A DNA stretch of 64,000 bases from an uncultured Victivallis sp. (GCA_944389935.1 CALXOE010000007.1:21598-85597), one strand, 5' to 3'; positions 20,547 to 28,834 are shown, numbered from the stretch's first letter. A program made the numbers and translations. The notes: generated from the letters alone by a model not told the origin.

Positions 20547-21200
20547 TTGTCCGCCGCTGAAATCACCTATGTTGAGGAGCTCAAACGCAAGCTCATTCAC
20601 CTCTCGTCGCTCTGGATGGTGTTTGCAGTCGTGCTGATCCCGAGCCGCCCCGTCGCGGCGGGGCTTTTCGCGTTTCTGCTCGTCGCGACGCTCATCGCCG
20701 AACACGCCTACGCCTGCAACTGGCCGGTCCTGGCGCCGCTCTACGGTTTCTTCTTCGGCCGCATGCTGCGCAAAAAACCAGAACCCGGCGCCTGGATCGT
20801 CTCCGGCGGCAGCTACGTTCTCATGGCCGCGCTGCTCGTGACCGTGCTCTACGAGCGCGAAGCCGCCGGCGGCGCCATGACCGTCATGCTCACGGGCGAT
20901 GCGGCCGCCGCGCTCATCGGCCGCCGTTTCGGACGGCACAAGGCACCGAACAACAAGAGCTGGGAGGGAGTCGCGGCTTTTCTCATCTTCGGCGGCGCCG
21001 CTCTCGGAATCTATCTCGCGCTGACCGGCGCCGGAGTCGCCCTCTATCTCGGCGGAGCGATCGCACTTCTGCCGGCGTGCGCGGCGGAACTCTTTGAAAA
21101 ACAGCTCCATATCGACGACAACTTCTCGATCCCGGTCATCGTCGGCGCGGGATTGCAGCTCGCGCTGCTGCTTTCACGCGCAGACGGGATCACAGCTTGA
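20547..21200 (+). CDS. SEC59/DGK1/VTE5-like CTP-dependent lipid kinase
   Basis: 217 aa from the TTG at 20547, which has GGAGG 9 bases upstream; no ATG has a ribosome-binding site in this frame. About six membrane helices. It contains ELKRKLIHLSSLW near the N-terminus and the conserved CTP-kinase core LTGDAAAALIGRRFGRHK...NNKSWEG (the D-A-A-A and K-S-W-E-G blocks), typical of the family that includes dolichol kinase, yeast diacylglycerol kinase Dgk1 and phytol kinase VTE5. It transfers phosphate from CTP to a lipid alcohol; the lipid is unknown. Its 3' end overlaps the yceD stop on the other strand by 11 bp. Confidence 0.8.
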   Translation: MSAAEITYVEELKRKLIHLSSLWMVFAVVLIPSRPVAAGLFAFLLVATLIAEHAYACNWPVLAPLYGFFFGRMLRKKPEPGAWIVSGGSYVLMAALLVTVLYEREAAGGAMTVMLTGDAAAALIGRRFGRHKAPNNKSWEGVAAFLIFGGAALGIYLALTGAGVALYLGGAIALLPACAAELFEKQLHIDDNFSIPVIVGAGLQLALLLSRADGITA

Positions 21201-21654
21201 GGTTGTCGAGGGCAGACCAGCGGTCATCGGCCTCGTCGTCGTCCGTGCAGGAGCAGCTCCCCCGATTTAGGTTTTTCCCGCAGTGCGGGCAGAGTCCCCG
21301 GCACTCTTCCGAGCAGAGCAGATTCATCGGCAGCTCGAGCAGCATCTCGCCCCGGACATCTTCGGTGATATCGAGCTCATCCTCCTGCGGCTGCTCGTAA
21401 AAGAGGCAGACGCCCGGATTTTCGATCGTCTCAGCCACGGGTTCGAGGCAGCGGCCGCAGAGCCCGGCGACGCCGGTCCGGACCTTTCCCTCGACGAGGA
21501 CGCCGCCCGAGACCGCTTTCGCCAGCAGATCGTAATGGACCGGAGAGGTCACCCGCAACAAGTCGGATGGCTCGATCTCGAGCCACTCCGCCGGCTCATC
21601 GCCGACGAGTTCGACCGGTTCCTTTTCCACCCGTGCAACGGAAAAACGAATCAT
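21190..21654 (-). CDS. yceD: YceD/DUF177 family protein
   Basis: 154 aa from the ATG at 21654 with GGGAGG upstream; the ATG overlaps the coaD stop by 4 bp. Family segments are DLLAKAVSGGVLVEGKV, CGRCLEPV, and FYEQPQEDELDITEDVRGEMLLELPM. The C-terminus carries the cysteine-rich CSEECRGLCPHCGKNLN, a likely metal-binding knuckle. In many bacteria yceD precedes rpmF and the plsX-fab genes and is linked to 23S rRNA accumulation; here rpmF does not follow, and the neighbour is coaD. Confidence 0.85.
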   Translation of the reverse strand: MIRFSVARVEKEPVELVGDEPAEWLEIEPSDLLRVTSPVHYDLLAKAVSGGVLVEGKVRTGVAGLCGRCLEPVAETIENPGVCLFYEQPQEDELDITEDVRGEMLLELPMNLLCSEECRGLCPHCGKNLNRGSCSCTDDDEADDRWSALDNLKL

Positions 21655-22148
21655 TTTCCGGCCTCCCTGAGCTCTTTGACTTTCGCGGCGATCACCGGGA
21701 CCGCCGCCGGGGGGACGTAGGCGCTGAAATCCGCCCCGAGCATCGCGACCTCCTTGACCATGTGGGAACTTACAAACGAATTCTCCTGGGTCGGAGTCAT
21801 GAAGATCGTCTCGCACGAATGACGCAGACTGCGGTTCATGAGCGCCATCTGAAGTTCGTACTCGAAGTCGGAGAACGCCCGCAGCCCGCGCAGCACCGCG
21901 TTCGCCCCGAACTCCTCGATCGCGTCGACGAGCAGCCCGCGGAACGCCACGACCTGAACATGCGGAATCTCCCGGCAGCAGAGCTCGATCAGCGCCTTGC
22001 GCTCCTCCATCGTGAACATCGGAGACTTCTGGGAGTTGACGGCGATCGCGACGATCACCCGATCGAACAGCCGCCCCGCACGGACCACCAGATCGAGATG
22101 GCCGTTCGTGAACGGATCGAAAGAACCGGGGTACAATACGGTTTTCAT
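21651..22148 (-). CDS. coaD: Phosphopantetheine adenylyltransferase
   Basis: 165 aa. N-terminal nucleotidyltransferase signature YPGSFDPFTNGHLDLV with the T/HxGH motif, and the C-terminal TPTQENSFVSSHMVKEVA. Converts 4'-phosphopantetheine and ATP to dephospho-CoA, the fourth step of CoA synthesis. Its stop overlaps the yceD start by 4 bp. The promoter has an excellent -35/-10 pair and is divergent from ribF. Length is typical. Confidence 0.97.
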   Translation of the reverse strand: MKTVLYPGSFDPFTNGHLDLVVRAGRLFDRVIVAIAVNSQKSPMFTMEERKALIELCCREIPHVQVVAFRGLLVDAIEEFGANAVLRGLRAFSDFEYELQMALMNRSLRHSCETIFMTPTQENSFVSSHMVKEVAMLGADFSAYVPPAAVPVIAAKVKELREAGK

Positions 22149-22171
22149 CGGAATTTCCTGTCGTAGAGTTG

Positions 22172-22200
22172 TTGACGAGCGGTTATAGTCAGTGTATCTT
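22172..22200 (+). promoter_or_regulatory. Promoter of the ribF operon
   Basis: Plus strand TTGACG - 17 bp - TATCTT, 67 bp upstream of ribF. Its -10 box is immediately followed by the -10 of the coaD promoter on the opposite strand, so the two promoters are back to back. Confidence 0.5.
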
Positions 22201-22229
22201 AATATACGCCGCAGTTTGACATTATGCAA
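22201..22229 (-). promoter_or_regulatory. Promoter of coaD-yceD
   Basis: Minus strand TTGCAT - 17 bp - TATATT, about 52 bp upstream of the coaD ATG. Confidence 0.7.
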
Positions 22230-22267
22230 GGGAAAACCGGATTTTACTTCCGGATTCGATTCAGTTT

Positions 22268-23251
22268 ATGACGGACAATCTGTTGAAATTCACCGAGGTC
22301 GGACACCTCGGACTGCCCGGGGAAAGCCGGGAGAAACGAAAACTGTCCCTCGGGATCGGCGTCTTCGACGGCGTCCACCTCGGTCATCGCCTGATCCTGG
22401 CCGAAGTGCTGGCCGCCGCCGGCGAAACCGGGTCGATCCCGGCAGCCATGACGTTCGACCCGCACCCGCGGGCCGTGCTCCGCCCCGACGAGTCCCCGAT
22501 GCTGCTCGTGCCGCTCAAGGAGCGCGTCCGGCTGCTGCGCGAGGCGGGCGCGGAACTGGTCTGGGTCGTGCCGTTCACGCCGGAGTTCGCCCGGCTTGAA
22601 CCGCGGCAGTTCCTCGACCGGCTGCTCGGCTGCCCCGAAGTGGAAGTCTCGGGGATCTGCGTGGGGCGGCACTGGCGCTTCGGCCGCAACGGAACGGGCG
22701 ACAGCACGTTTCTCGAACACTACGCCGTCGAACGGGGCATCCGTTTCCGCGGCTGCCCGGAACTCGAACTCGCCGGAGAGACCGTCAGCTCAAGTGCAAT
22801 CCGCCGCGCCGTAGCGGCCGGCAAACTCGACCGGGCCGCCGAGATGCTCGGACGTTCCTACCGACTCATCGGCACGGTTGAGCGCGGATACCACGCCGCG
22901 AGTGACCGGCTCGACTGCCCGACCGCGAATCTCGCGTTCACCGCGGGAGTTCTGCCGCCGGACGGGGTCTATGCCGCCGCCGCCTGGCGCGACGGGGTGC
23001 CGTATGCGGCCGCGGTCAACATCGGATTTGCTCCGACTTTCGGCTGGGAAAACTCCGTCCGGCGCGTCGAAGTCCATCTGCTCGGATTCTCCGGCAACCT
23101 TTACGGCTGCGAACTCGGCGTGGAGTTTCTGAGCTATCTGCGTGAAGAGCGCACGTTTCCGGACCCGGAGGCCCTGAAACAGCAGATCGATCAGGATATG
23201 GCGCAGATCCGCCATTACTTTGAACAACATTCATCCAACCCAAAAAGGTGA
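22268..23251 (+). CDS. ribF: Bifunctional riboflavin kinase / FAD synthetase
   Basis: 327 aa. The N-terminal FAD synthetase half has IGVFDGVHLGH and FDPHPRAVL, followed by SSSAIRRAVAAG near residue 178. The C-terminal riboflavin kinase half carries DCPTANL and PPDGVYAAAAW. Converts riboflavin to FMN and then FAD in the cytoplasm. First gene of a plus-strand unit ribF - HTH coiled-coil protein - acpS - araC-type gene. Both halves are complete. Confidence 0.96.
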   Translation: MTDNLLKFTEVGHLGLPGESREKRKLSLGIGVFDGVHLGHRLILAEVLAAAGETGSIPAAMTFDPHPRAVLRPDESPMLLVPLKERVRLLREAGAELVWVVPFTPEFARLEPRQFLDRLLGCPEVEVSGICVGRHWRFGRNGTGDSTFLEHYAVERGIRFRGCPELELAGETVSSSAIRRAVAAGKLDRAAEMLGRSYRLIGTVERGYHAASDRLDCPTANLAFTAGVLPPDGVYAAAAWRDGVPYAAAVNIGFAPTFGWENSVRRVEVHLLGFSGNLYGCELGVEFLSYLREERTFPDPEALKQQIDQDMAQIRHYFEQHSSNPKR

Positions 23252-23259
23252 TTTTCGAT

Positions 23260-24351
23260 ATGGAGAGCAGAACCTATCTGGCCAGCGACCTGGCGGGAGA
23301 ACTCGGGCTGCCGCGCAGCACCATCAACGACTGGCTCGTGCGCTACGCCGATTATCTCGAAGTCGAAACGCGGGGAAAACGCAAAGTTTATTCGGAAAAA
23401 TCGCTGCGGATTCTCAAAGAGATCTCCGGCATGCGCAACGAGGGAAAAAGTTCGTTTGAAATCGAGCAGCTTCTCGCCTCGCGTTACGGCATCCGCCCCG
23501 AACTTACTGCGCACCCTCCGGCCTCTTCCGGCTTACCCGCCGCCCCCGAGGGGGGCGAGACGCTCCCCGCCCCGGCCTCTTCCGCCGGAGAAAACGGCGA
23601 GACGCTCCCCGCCCTGCGCCCTGCGTTCGAGCAGATGAGCGTACAGATCAACACCGAGTTTCTGAAACTCGCGGATCGGCTTGAGGAGGCGGAACACCAG
23701 CGCCGCCGTCTGGTGCAGCGCATGCGGATCATCATGACCGTGCTGCTGCTCGGGCTGGTCGCATTCGTCCTCGTGCTCGCATTCGTGATGTATCAGGCGT
23801 TCAGCCGCATCGAACAGCGCAACCGCGAAGCCGCCCTGGAGGCGACCCGCGAATCGGGGGCGAAACTCAACGAGATGACCGTCATCCTCGACAAGTCGCG
23901 GGAGGATTTCTCCGCGAATCTCGCCCGGCTCCGGGAGGAGATGGGCAGGCAGCGCGAAAGCTTTGAAGCGAGAATCCGCGAGATGGAGAAAGACGCCGCC
24001 ACCCGCACCGAGGCGCAGATCATCAAACTCAAGGAGGAGTTCGCCCGCAAACAGCAGCAGGAACTCCAGAAACTCGTCGACGCCCACGAAAAGAAACTCA
24101 AAGAGGCGCAGGCCGCCACCGCCAGATCCGACTCCCTCCGGCAGCAGGCCGAAAGCGAAGCGAAAAACGCCCGAGAAAAACTCTCTCAGGGCGAACGCGA
24201 ACTAGAAGAGCTCCGCCGCGTCCTGAAAGAGTTTGAGGCAAAACGGCTCGAAGCGGAAAAAGCGCGGCAGTCACAGCAGCAGCAATCACCGGAGTCGAAG
24301 TCGGAGTCGGCGCCGGAAACCGCCGCTCCCGCGCAGGAGACGGAAAAATGA
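23260..24351 (+). CDS. Membrane-anchored coiled-coil protein with MerR-like HTH
   Basis: 363 aa from the ATG at 23260, preceded by an AGGTGAT ribosome-binding-like site; a GTG at 23248 overlapping the ribF stop is possible. Residues 1-75 form a MerR-type winged HTH (YLASDLAGELGLPRSTINDW, then KVYSEKSLRILKEI). A Pro/Ala-rich linker contains two copies of GETLPA. One membrane helix follows at about residues 155-180 (IIMTVLLLGLVAFVLVLAFV). A coiled coil of about 140 residues rich in Glu, Lys, Arg and Gln ends in a Ser/Glu/Pro tail. The stop overlaps the acpS ATG by 4 bp. Similar HTH-plus-coil proteins occur in phages and plasmids, but here the operon is metabolic. Function unknown. Confidence 0.75.
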   Translation: MESRTYLASDLAGELGLPRSTINDWLVRYADYLEVETRGKRKVYSEKSLRILKEISGMRNEGKSSFEIEQLLASRYGIRPELTAHPPASSGLPAAPEGGETLPAPASSAGENGETLPALRPAFEQMSVQINTEFLKLADRLEEAEHQRRRLVQRMRIIMTVLLLGLVAFVLVLAFVMYQAFSRIEQRNREAALEATRESGAKLNEMTVILDKSREDFSANLARLREEMGRQRESFEARIREMEKDAATRTEAQIIKLKEEFARKQQQELQKLVDAHEKKLKEAQAATARSDSLRQQAESEAKNAREKLSQGERELEELRRVLKEFEAKRLEAEKARQSQQQQSPESKSESAPETAAPAQETEK

Positions 24352-24728
24352 TCGCCGGAGTCGGAACCGATATCGTCGAAATCGCGCGCATCGAAACAAT
24401 GCTCACGAAATTCGGCGAAGCGTTCCGGCAGCGGATCTGCGCCCCGGCGGAATTGACCGAGGGAGCCCGCCGGAAACACGCCGCGACCTACTACGCCGGC
24501 CGCTGGGCCGCCAAGGAAGCCGCGGCCAAGGCGCTCGGGTGCGGAATCGGAGAACACTGCGCGTTCACCGAACTGGTCATCGAGAACACCCCCTCGGGCG
24601 CTCCGCGCCTGAAACTCGAGGGGAAAGCCGCCGAATTCGCCGCGCGGCGCGGCGGCGGCACATTTCATCTGTCGCTCAGCCACGAAACCGCCTATGCCAC
24701 GGCGGTCGTCATCTGGGAAATCAGCTGA
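24348..24728 (+). CDS. acpS: Holo-[acyl-carrier-protein] synthase
   Basis: 126 aa. AcpS motifs are GVGTDIVEIARIE with the Mg-binding Asp, and GRWAAKEAAAKALG with the catalytic Glu/Lys region. It ends in HLSLSHETAYATAVVI. Transfers phosphopantetheine from CoA to apo-ACP, fitting with coaD nearby. It overlaps the upstream coiled-coil gene by 4 bp. Length is normal for the trimeric AcpS type. Confidence 0.96.
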   Translation: MIAGVGTDIVEIARIETMLTKFGEAFRQRICAPAELTEGARRKHAATYYAGRWAAKEAAAKALGCGIGEHCAFTELVIENTPSGAPRLKLEGKAAEFAARRGGGTFHLSLSHETAYATAVVIWEIS

Positions 24729-24741
24729 AGAGGCAGTGCGC

Positions 24742-25560
24742 ATGAGGGAGGAGTTCATCTTTTCCGGAACGCCTCAGGCCGATTCCCCGGTGACGGTGCA
24801 GCTGGCCGGGAGCAGCTGGTGCGACGGCTCCTATGTCATCGAACGGAACGGGGCGGACCTCTGGGTTGCCGAGTTCATCGAGTCCGGCACCGGCACCCTG
24901 ACCATCGAGGGGGTCACCTGCCATCCCGCAGCTGGGGATCTCTACCTCGTCCCGCCGATGAGCCGCCACCGCTACTCCTCCAGCGCGGAAACCCCGTGGA
25001 TCAAGCACTGGATCAACTTCTCCGGCCCGTTGATGGCGGAACTCGTGCGACTCTATGGACTTGAGGGGGTCTTTTATGTCCCGGCGTTTTCGCGGCCAGA
25101 ACTCTTCAAAAACGCCCTTCACCAGCTCCGGCTTCATCCGCAGGAGGCGCATACCCGGATCGGTCCGGAATTTCTGATGGGGCTGATCGTGACCATGGCG
25201 GCCGATCTGCACGCCGCCGCCCGCAAACACCAGCCGTCGCCCGAGGCTGCGGCATTGCGGGAGTGGCTCGATACGCTGATCTTCGCCCCAGCCCCCTCCC
25301 TCCTCGAAATGGCCGCAAAAATCTCGCGGTCACGCGGCCAGACGATCCGCATCTTCAAAAACGAATACGGAGAAACGCCCACGCAGTACCTGATCGAGCG
25401 CAAACTCGAAACCGCGCGCATGCTGCTGCGCGGTTCCCCCATGGCGATCAAGAAGATCGCCGAACAGCTCTGTTTCTCGGACGAATACTATTTCGCCGCG
25501 ATGTTCAAACGGAAAACCGGCATCGCGCCCGGACGATACCGGGCGGCACATATGAAGTAA
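24742..25560 (+). CDS. AraC-family transcriptional regulator
   Basis: 272 aa from the ATG at 24742 (GAGG upstream). The N-terminal half is a cupin-type sensing domain (GTGTLTIEGVTCHPAAGDLYLV, PPMSRHRYSS, then WIKHWINFSG). The C-terminal AraC double HTH is LLEMAAKISRSRGQTIRIF...GETPTQYLIERKLETARMLL...AEQLCFSDEYYFAAMFKRKTG. It probably responds to a sugar. It is the last gene of the ribF unit, 13 bp after acpS; no target sits beside it. Confidence 0.9.
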   Translation: MREEFIFSGTPQADSPVTVQLAGSSWCDGSYVIERNGADLWVAEFIESGTGTLTIEGVTCHPAAGDLYLVPPMSRHRYSSSAETPWIKHWINFSGPLMAELVRLYGLEGVFYVPAFSRPELFKNALHQLRLHPQEAHTRIGPEFLMGLIVTMAADLHAAARKHQPSPEAAALREWLDTLIFAPAPSLLEMAAKISRSRGQTIRIFKNEYGETPTQYLIERKLETARMLLRGSPMAIKKIAEQLCFSDEYYFAAMFKRKTGIAPGRYRAAHMK

Positions 25561-25659
25561 ATTCCGCCGGAATGACGGAAAAATCACGGGAGAACCCGCC
25601 GTTCCACCTCAAAAAGCGGCGGAAAAACGACGGAGAAACGGCGAAAAAAATACGGAATA

Positions 25660-25974
25660 TCAGGCGTTCCCGCCCGAATTCCCCTCCTGTTCAAGCTGCC
25701 GGAGCAGCATCTCGGCGGGGGTGAGAAACTTCTTCGCCTGGTTGCAGGCTCGGCAGCAGACCACAAGATTGCCCCGGGTGCTTCTCCCGCCGCGCGCCAC
25801 CGGAACGATATGATCGAGCGTCAGCTCTTCCGGAGGGAATTTCTTCCGGCAGTAGTGACAGATTCCCTGTTGGAACAGATTCCGGAAATAGGGGGTGTTC
25901 CGCAGTTCGCGTGCTTTTGCGCGCTCGCGTTTGATGTGCCGCTCATCGCGGTTGATTTCGACCCAGTCGTCCAT
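25660..25974 (-). CDS. HNH endonuclease family protein
   Basis: 104 aa. HNH core with two zinc-binding Cys pairs (CHYCRKKF and CCRACNQAK), the DHIVPVARGG His motif, and the Asn in RGNLVVCCRACN. An N-terminal basic segment rich in Arg and Lys (ERHIKRERAKARELR) may bind DNA or RNA. It lies 30 bp downstream of a response regulator on the same strand. Stand-alone HNH proteins of this size are common; a defence or repair role is not shown. Confidence 0.85.
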   Translation of the reverse strand: MDDWVEINRDERHIKRERAKARELRNTPYFRNLFQQGICHYCRKKFPPEELTLDHIVPVARGGRSTRGNLVVCCRACNQAKKFLTPAEMLLRQLEQEGNSGGNA

Positions 25975-26004
25975 GCAAACCCCACACTCCGGAAAGGTTG
26001 TCCG

Positions 26005-26427
26005 TCATCCCGCGATCCGGCCCGTGTCGAGGACCTCGCGGATCGCTTTCGCCACGGTCGGCAGCCGGTGCGGCTTCGGCAGAAATCCGCATGCGCCCTG
26101 GTTGAGAAGATCATGCACCTCCGCCTCCGAAACGAATCCGCTCGACAGCAGGATTTTCGCATTCGGATCGATCGCGCGGATCCGGAAGAACGTCTGATGT
26201 CCTCCCTGCTTCGGCATGATCATGTCGAGCAGCACCAGGTCGATCTCCGATGGATTCGCCTCATAAATCTCCACGGCATCCAGGCCGTTTTCCGCCAGGA
26301 GCACGGAGTAGCCGAGTTTCTGGAGCGCTTCGATCAGGAAATCCCAGATCGTCTCGTGGTCGTCGACGATCAGGATCGTCTCGGTTCCACCCGGCAGGGC
26401 ATTCGTCTTCTTATCCATAAATTCCAT
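26005..26427 (-). CDS. Stand-alone response-regulator receiver protein
   Basis: 140 aa, receiver domain only, with no output domain. The acidic pocket is VDDHE, the phospho-acceptor Asp lies in LVLLDMIMPKQGG, and the conserved Lys in GFLPKPHRL. Start ATG at 26427 has GAGGAGACG just upstream. The receiver resembles those appended to hybrid histidine kinases. No kinase is adjacent, so its partner is elsewhere. An HNH gene follows by 30 bp and probably shares the transcript. Confidence 0.88.
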   Translation of the reverse strand: MEFMDKKTNALPGGTETILIVDDHETIWDFLIEALQKLGYSVLLAENGLDAVEIYEANPSEIDLVLLDMIMPKQGGHQTFFRIRAIDPNAKILLSSGFVSEAEVHDLLNQGACGFLPKPHRLPTVAKAIREVLDTGRIAG

Positions 26428-26530
26428 CGTCTCCTCATCCTCTGCATACCGCTCCGGGCTTCAGGAACAGATCCACGCCTTTCTCCCATGCGTGCAGACC
26501 CGGAAAAATCTTCTTTCTTTCCGGTTCCCG

Positions 26531-26560
26531 TTGGCGATACGACAAATTCATGTATATATT
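26531..26560 (+). promoter_or_regulatory. Candidate promoter of the DnaJ-TPR gene
   Basis: Plus strand TTGGCG with TATATT at 18 bp, in an AT-rich island upstream of the ATG at 26613. It overlaps the divergent promoter of the response regulator. Confidence 0.35.
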
Positions 26561-26586
26561 ATACTCGATTTCCCGATGAATGGCAA
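26558..26586 (-). promoter_or_regulatory. Promoter of the response regulator-HNH unit
   Basis: Minus strand TTGCCA - 17 bp - TATAAT (a perfect -10). The leader to the ATG at 26427 is about 125 nt and contains no gene. Confidence 0.65.
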
Positions 26587-26612
26587 GCACTGGAACCATA
26601 ATTTGATCGAAA

Positions 26613-27392
26613 ATGGCATTGACGTACTACCAGATTCTCGGCGTCGACAGCCGGGCCGGTTTCGCCGAACTCAGGCGGGCCTACTACCGCCAGGCGAAGC
26701 GGTGTCATCCGGACCTCTTCCGGAATGCGCCGGACAAGACCCGGGAGTTCCAGGCGCTCGCACTCGCGTTCGATACGCTTTCCGACGCGGAAAAACGACG
26801 CAGATATGACCGTTCGCTGCTCACCGACACCGAGCTGATCCGCCGCGATCGCACCCGGCCCGAAGAGCCGATGATGGATTCCGAGGCGGACGACATCCTC
26901 GAGGAACTGATCGTCGGCAACCGCACGCCGCCGGAGAGCTCGCTCGCGACGCTGCTGGCCGATCTGCGTAAAACCGAGATCTTCATGACCTACCGCGAGG
27001 GACGCGACCACTTCCGTCACAACCGGTTCGAGAACGCGGAAACATGTTTTGCGCAGGTCGTTGCCGCGGCGCCGCAGAATATCGTATTCCGGATCAATCT
27101 TGCGCGCACGCTCGCCGCACGGAAGAAATTCGGCGCGGCCGCCCGCCACTACCGAGCCGCGATCGGAATCGGAAAACGACGCGTGCCGTGCCAGCGGCTT
27201 CTCCGCGTCCGCCGCGAACTCGAGGAGATCGAGCGCAGGCGACTTTCGCTCTTCGGATTCTTCCGGAGACTGTTTCATGAAACACCGGCACAGCTCGGCC
27301 CCGACGAAGCCGACTTGATGATCGATGAGCTGAACCGCTCCCTCACGCGCGCGGCTCGAAATCTGCAACTGGAGAACCGCGATGAAAAATGA
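26613..27392 (+). CDS. DnaJ-domain protein with TPR-like tail
   Basis: 259 aa. N-terminal J domain with YYQILGVDSRAGFAELRRAY and the catalytic HPD in KRCHPDLF. Residues about 130-200 form TPR-like helices (HFRHNRFENAETCFAQVVAA, AARHYRAAIGIG). No Gly/Phe or zinc region is present, so it is a type III J protein. It probably recruits Hsp70 to a client or complex. Its stop overlaps the downstream PP-loop gene by 11 bp, suggesting coupling. Confidence 0.85.
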   Translation: MALTYYQILGVDSRAGFAELRRAYYRQAKRCHPDLFRNAPDKTREFQALALAFDTLSDAEKRRRYDRSLLTDTELIRRDRTRPEEPMMDSEADDILEELIVGNRTPPESSLATLLADLRKTEIFMTYREGRDHFRHNRFENAETCFAQVVAAAPQNIVFRINLARTLAARKKFGAAARHYRAAIGIGKRRVPCQRLLRVRRELEEIERRRLSLFGFFRRLFHETPAQLGPDEADLMIDELNRSLTRAARNLQLENRDEK

Positions 27393-28209
27393 TCCCGACC
27401 GCACTCCCGCTTTCCGGGAACTCTGCCGCCTCGCCGGACAGGCCGTCGCCCGCTACCGCATGATCGGGGAGGGCGACCGGATTCTCGTCGGACTCTCGGG
27501 CGGCAAAGACAGTTTTCTGCTGCTGCATGTGCTGCATGCGCTGCGACGCCGGGCGCCGATCCGTTTTGAGATCGTTGCTGCGACGTTCGACCCCGGCTTC
27601 CCGGAATTCAATACGGCCGCCATCGCGCGATATTGCCGGGAACGGGAATGGGAACACCGTGTTGTCCGGCTCGACATCGCCGCCCTGCTTGAAGAGAAGC
27701 AGTTCAAGGCGACGCCCTGTATCCTCTGTTCCCGACTCCGGCGCGGGAAACTCTACGGCCTCGCCGGAGAAGAGCATTGCGGGAAACTCGCGCTCGGTCA
27801 GCACTTCGACGATATCGCCGTCTCGTTTCTGATGAGTCTCTGCCGCGGGCAGGGACTCACCACGATGGGGCCGAACGTCGCAACCGGAACCGGAGAGCAG
27901 ATCCGGGTTATCCGGCCGCTCGCACTCGCACCCGAGTCGCTGATTATCCGCTGCCGCGATGAACGCACCCTGCCCGACGCCGGAAAGTGCCGCTATGAGG
28001 AAGAGCTCGCCGACGGCGACCGCGCCTATTTCCGCCGGCTCCTCGACGAACTCGCCGAAAGAATCCCGAATCTGCGCAGCCAGATGTTGCGTTCCCTCGG
28101 CAACGTCCGGGCAGAGCATCTGCTCGACCCCGCATTTCTCAACCTCGAAAAAACAGAAAAAAGGAAGCCGGATGCAGGGAAAACATCCGGCTCGGGAAAA
28201 AGGGAATAG
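27382..28209 (+). CDS. TtcA-like tRNA 2-thiocytidine biosynthesis protein
   Basis: 275 aa. PP-loop ATPase motif GLSGGKDSFLLLH near residue 37. The conserved CxxC is in TPCILCSRLRRGKLYG, followed by LGQHFDDIAVSFLMSLCR, all typical of TtcA, which thiolates C32 of some tRNAs using an iron-sulfur cluster. A third conserved Cys is present in DAGKCRYEEEL. The C-terminal Lys/Glu-rich tail (EKRKPDAGKTS) is extra. It overlaps the J-domain gene. The alternative is another member of the TtcA/TtuA family with a different tRNA target. Confidence 0.8.
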   Translation: MKNDPDRTPAFRELCRLAGQAVARYRMIGEGDRILVGLSGGKDSFLLLHVLHALRRRAPIRFEIVAATFDPGFPEFNTAAIARYCREREWEHRVVRLDIAALLEEKQFKATPCILCSRLRRGKLYGLAGEEHCGKLALGQHFDDIAVSFLMSLCRGQGLTTMGPNVATGTGEQIRVIRPLALAPESLIIRCRDERTLPDAGKCRYEEELADGDRAYFRRLLDELAERIPNLRSQMLRSLGNVRAEHLLDPAFLNLEKTEKRKPDAGKTSGSGKRE

Positions 28210-28337
28210 GGAAAGAAGTTTCCGGAAGTTCCGGACTTCTGTTATTCAACATAATTCGCCGGAATCAGAAATCAAGCCACTTTGATAAAAAAACATCTAT
28301 ATTTTTATACTTTTTTTCGTTTTTGCGAAAAAACCGG

Positions 28338-28365
28338 TTGTCCGCGGACTCTTTCGGGCTATATT
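28338..28365 (+). promoter_or_regulatory. Promoter of the thioesterase gene
   Basis: Plus strand TTGTCC - 16 bp - TATATT, 23 bp upstream of the ATG at 28389. It sits in an AT-rich 180-bp gap that otherwise holds only small AT hairpins. Confidence 0.45.
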
Positions 28366-28388
28366 AACCGGAAAAGAGGAGGTTGGAA

Positions 28389-28763
28389 ATGGCGGGAGAA
28401 AAAGGTGGAATGATCTTTCTCGGTTCGCGGCTCGTGAAAGTGCTCGATCTGGGCATAGGCGGGAATCTCTACGGGGGGCGGCTGCTCGAGATGGCGGCGG
28501 AACAGGGGGCGATTCACGCGGCGCGGAGCACGGGGGAGGCGCATCTGGTCGGCTACCGTTTTTCGGAGTTTTACCTCACGCGCCCGGTCGTGGCGGGGGA
28601 GGTTCTCGACTTCTACGCGGAGGAGGTTCGCCGCGGAACATGCAGCGTGACGTTCTGGCTCGAGGCGCGGGTCGGAGACGAACGGGCGCTGCGGGGAGAA
28701 TGTACGTTCGTCGCGGTCGACGGGGAGGGGAAAAAGAAACCGCTCCGGAAAAGAGGAATATAA
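28389..28763 (+). CDS. Hotdog-fold acyl-CoA thioesterase, YciA-like
   Basis: 124 aa from the ATG at 28389, with GAGGAGG six bases upstream. Hotdog signature NLYGGRLLEMAAEQGAIHAA, then FYLTRPVVAGEVLDFYAEEV and VTFWLEARVGD. Relatives hydrolyse acyl-CoA. In many members an Asp stands where this protein has Ala (MDE versus MAAE), so the catalytic geometry may differ; without a structure this is uncertain. Followed by a small unknown gene after 71 bp. Confidence 0.75.
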   Translation: MAGEKGGMIFLGSRLVKVLDLGIGGNLYGGRLLEMAAEQGAIHAARSTGEAHLVGYRFSEFYLTRPVVAGEVLDFYAEEVRRGTCSVTFWLEARVGDERALRGECTFVAVDGEGKKKPLRKRGI

Positions 28764-28834
28764 CCACCGGAGAAAGAACTGGATTTTTCCCGGAAAAGCG
28801 TTATATTGTAGAAGAACGAAAGGAGTTTTCCCAG

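Noticed and set aside
22149..22267. FMN riboswitch upstream of ribF
   Set aside because: The 67-nt leader is too short and lacks the conserved RFN element; only a plain promoter is seen.
28260..28340. AT-rich stretch considered as a CRISPR leader or origin
   Set aside because: No repeat-spacer structure and no DnaA-box cluster was found; it appears to be an intergenic promoter and hairpin region.
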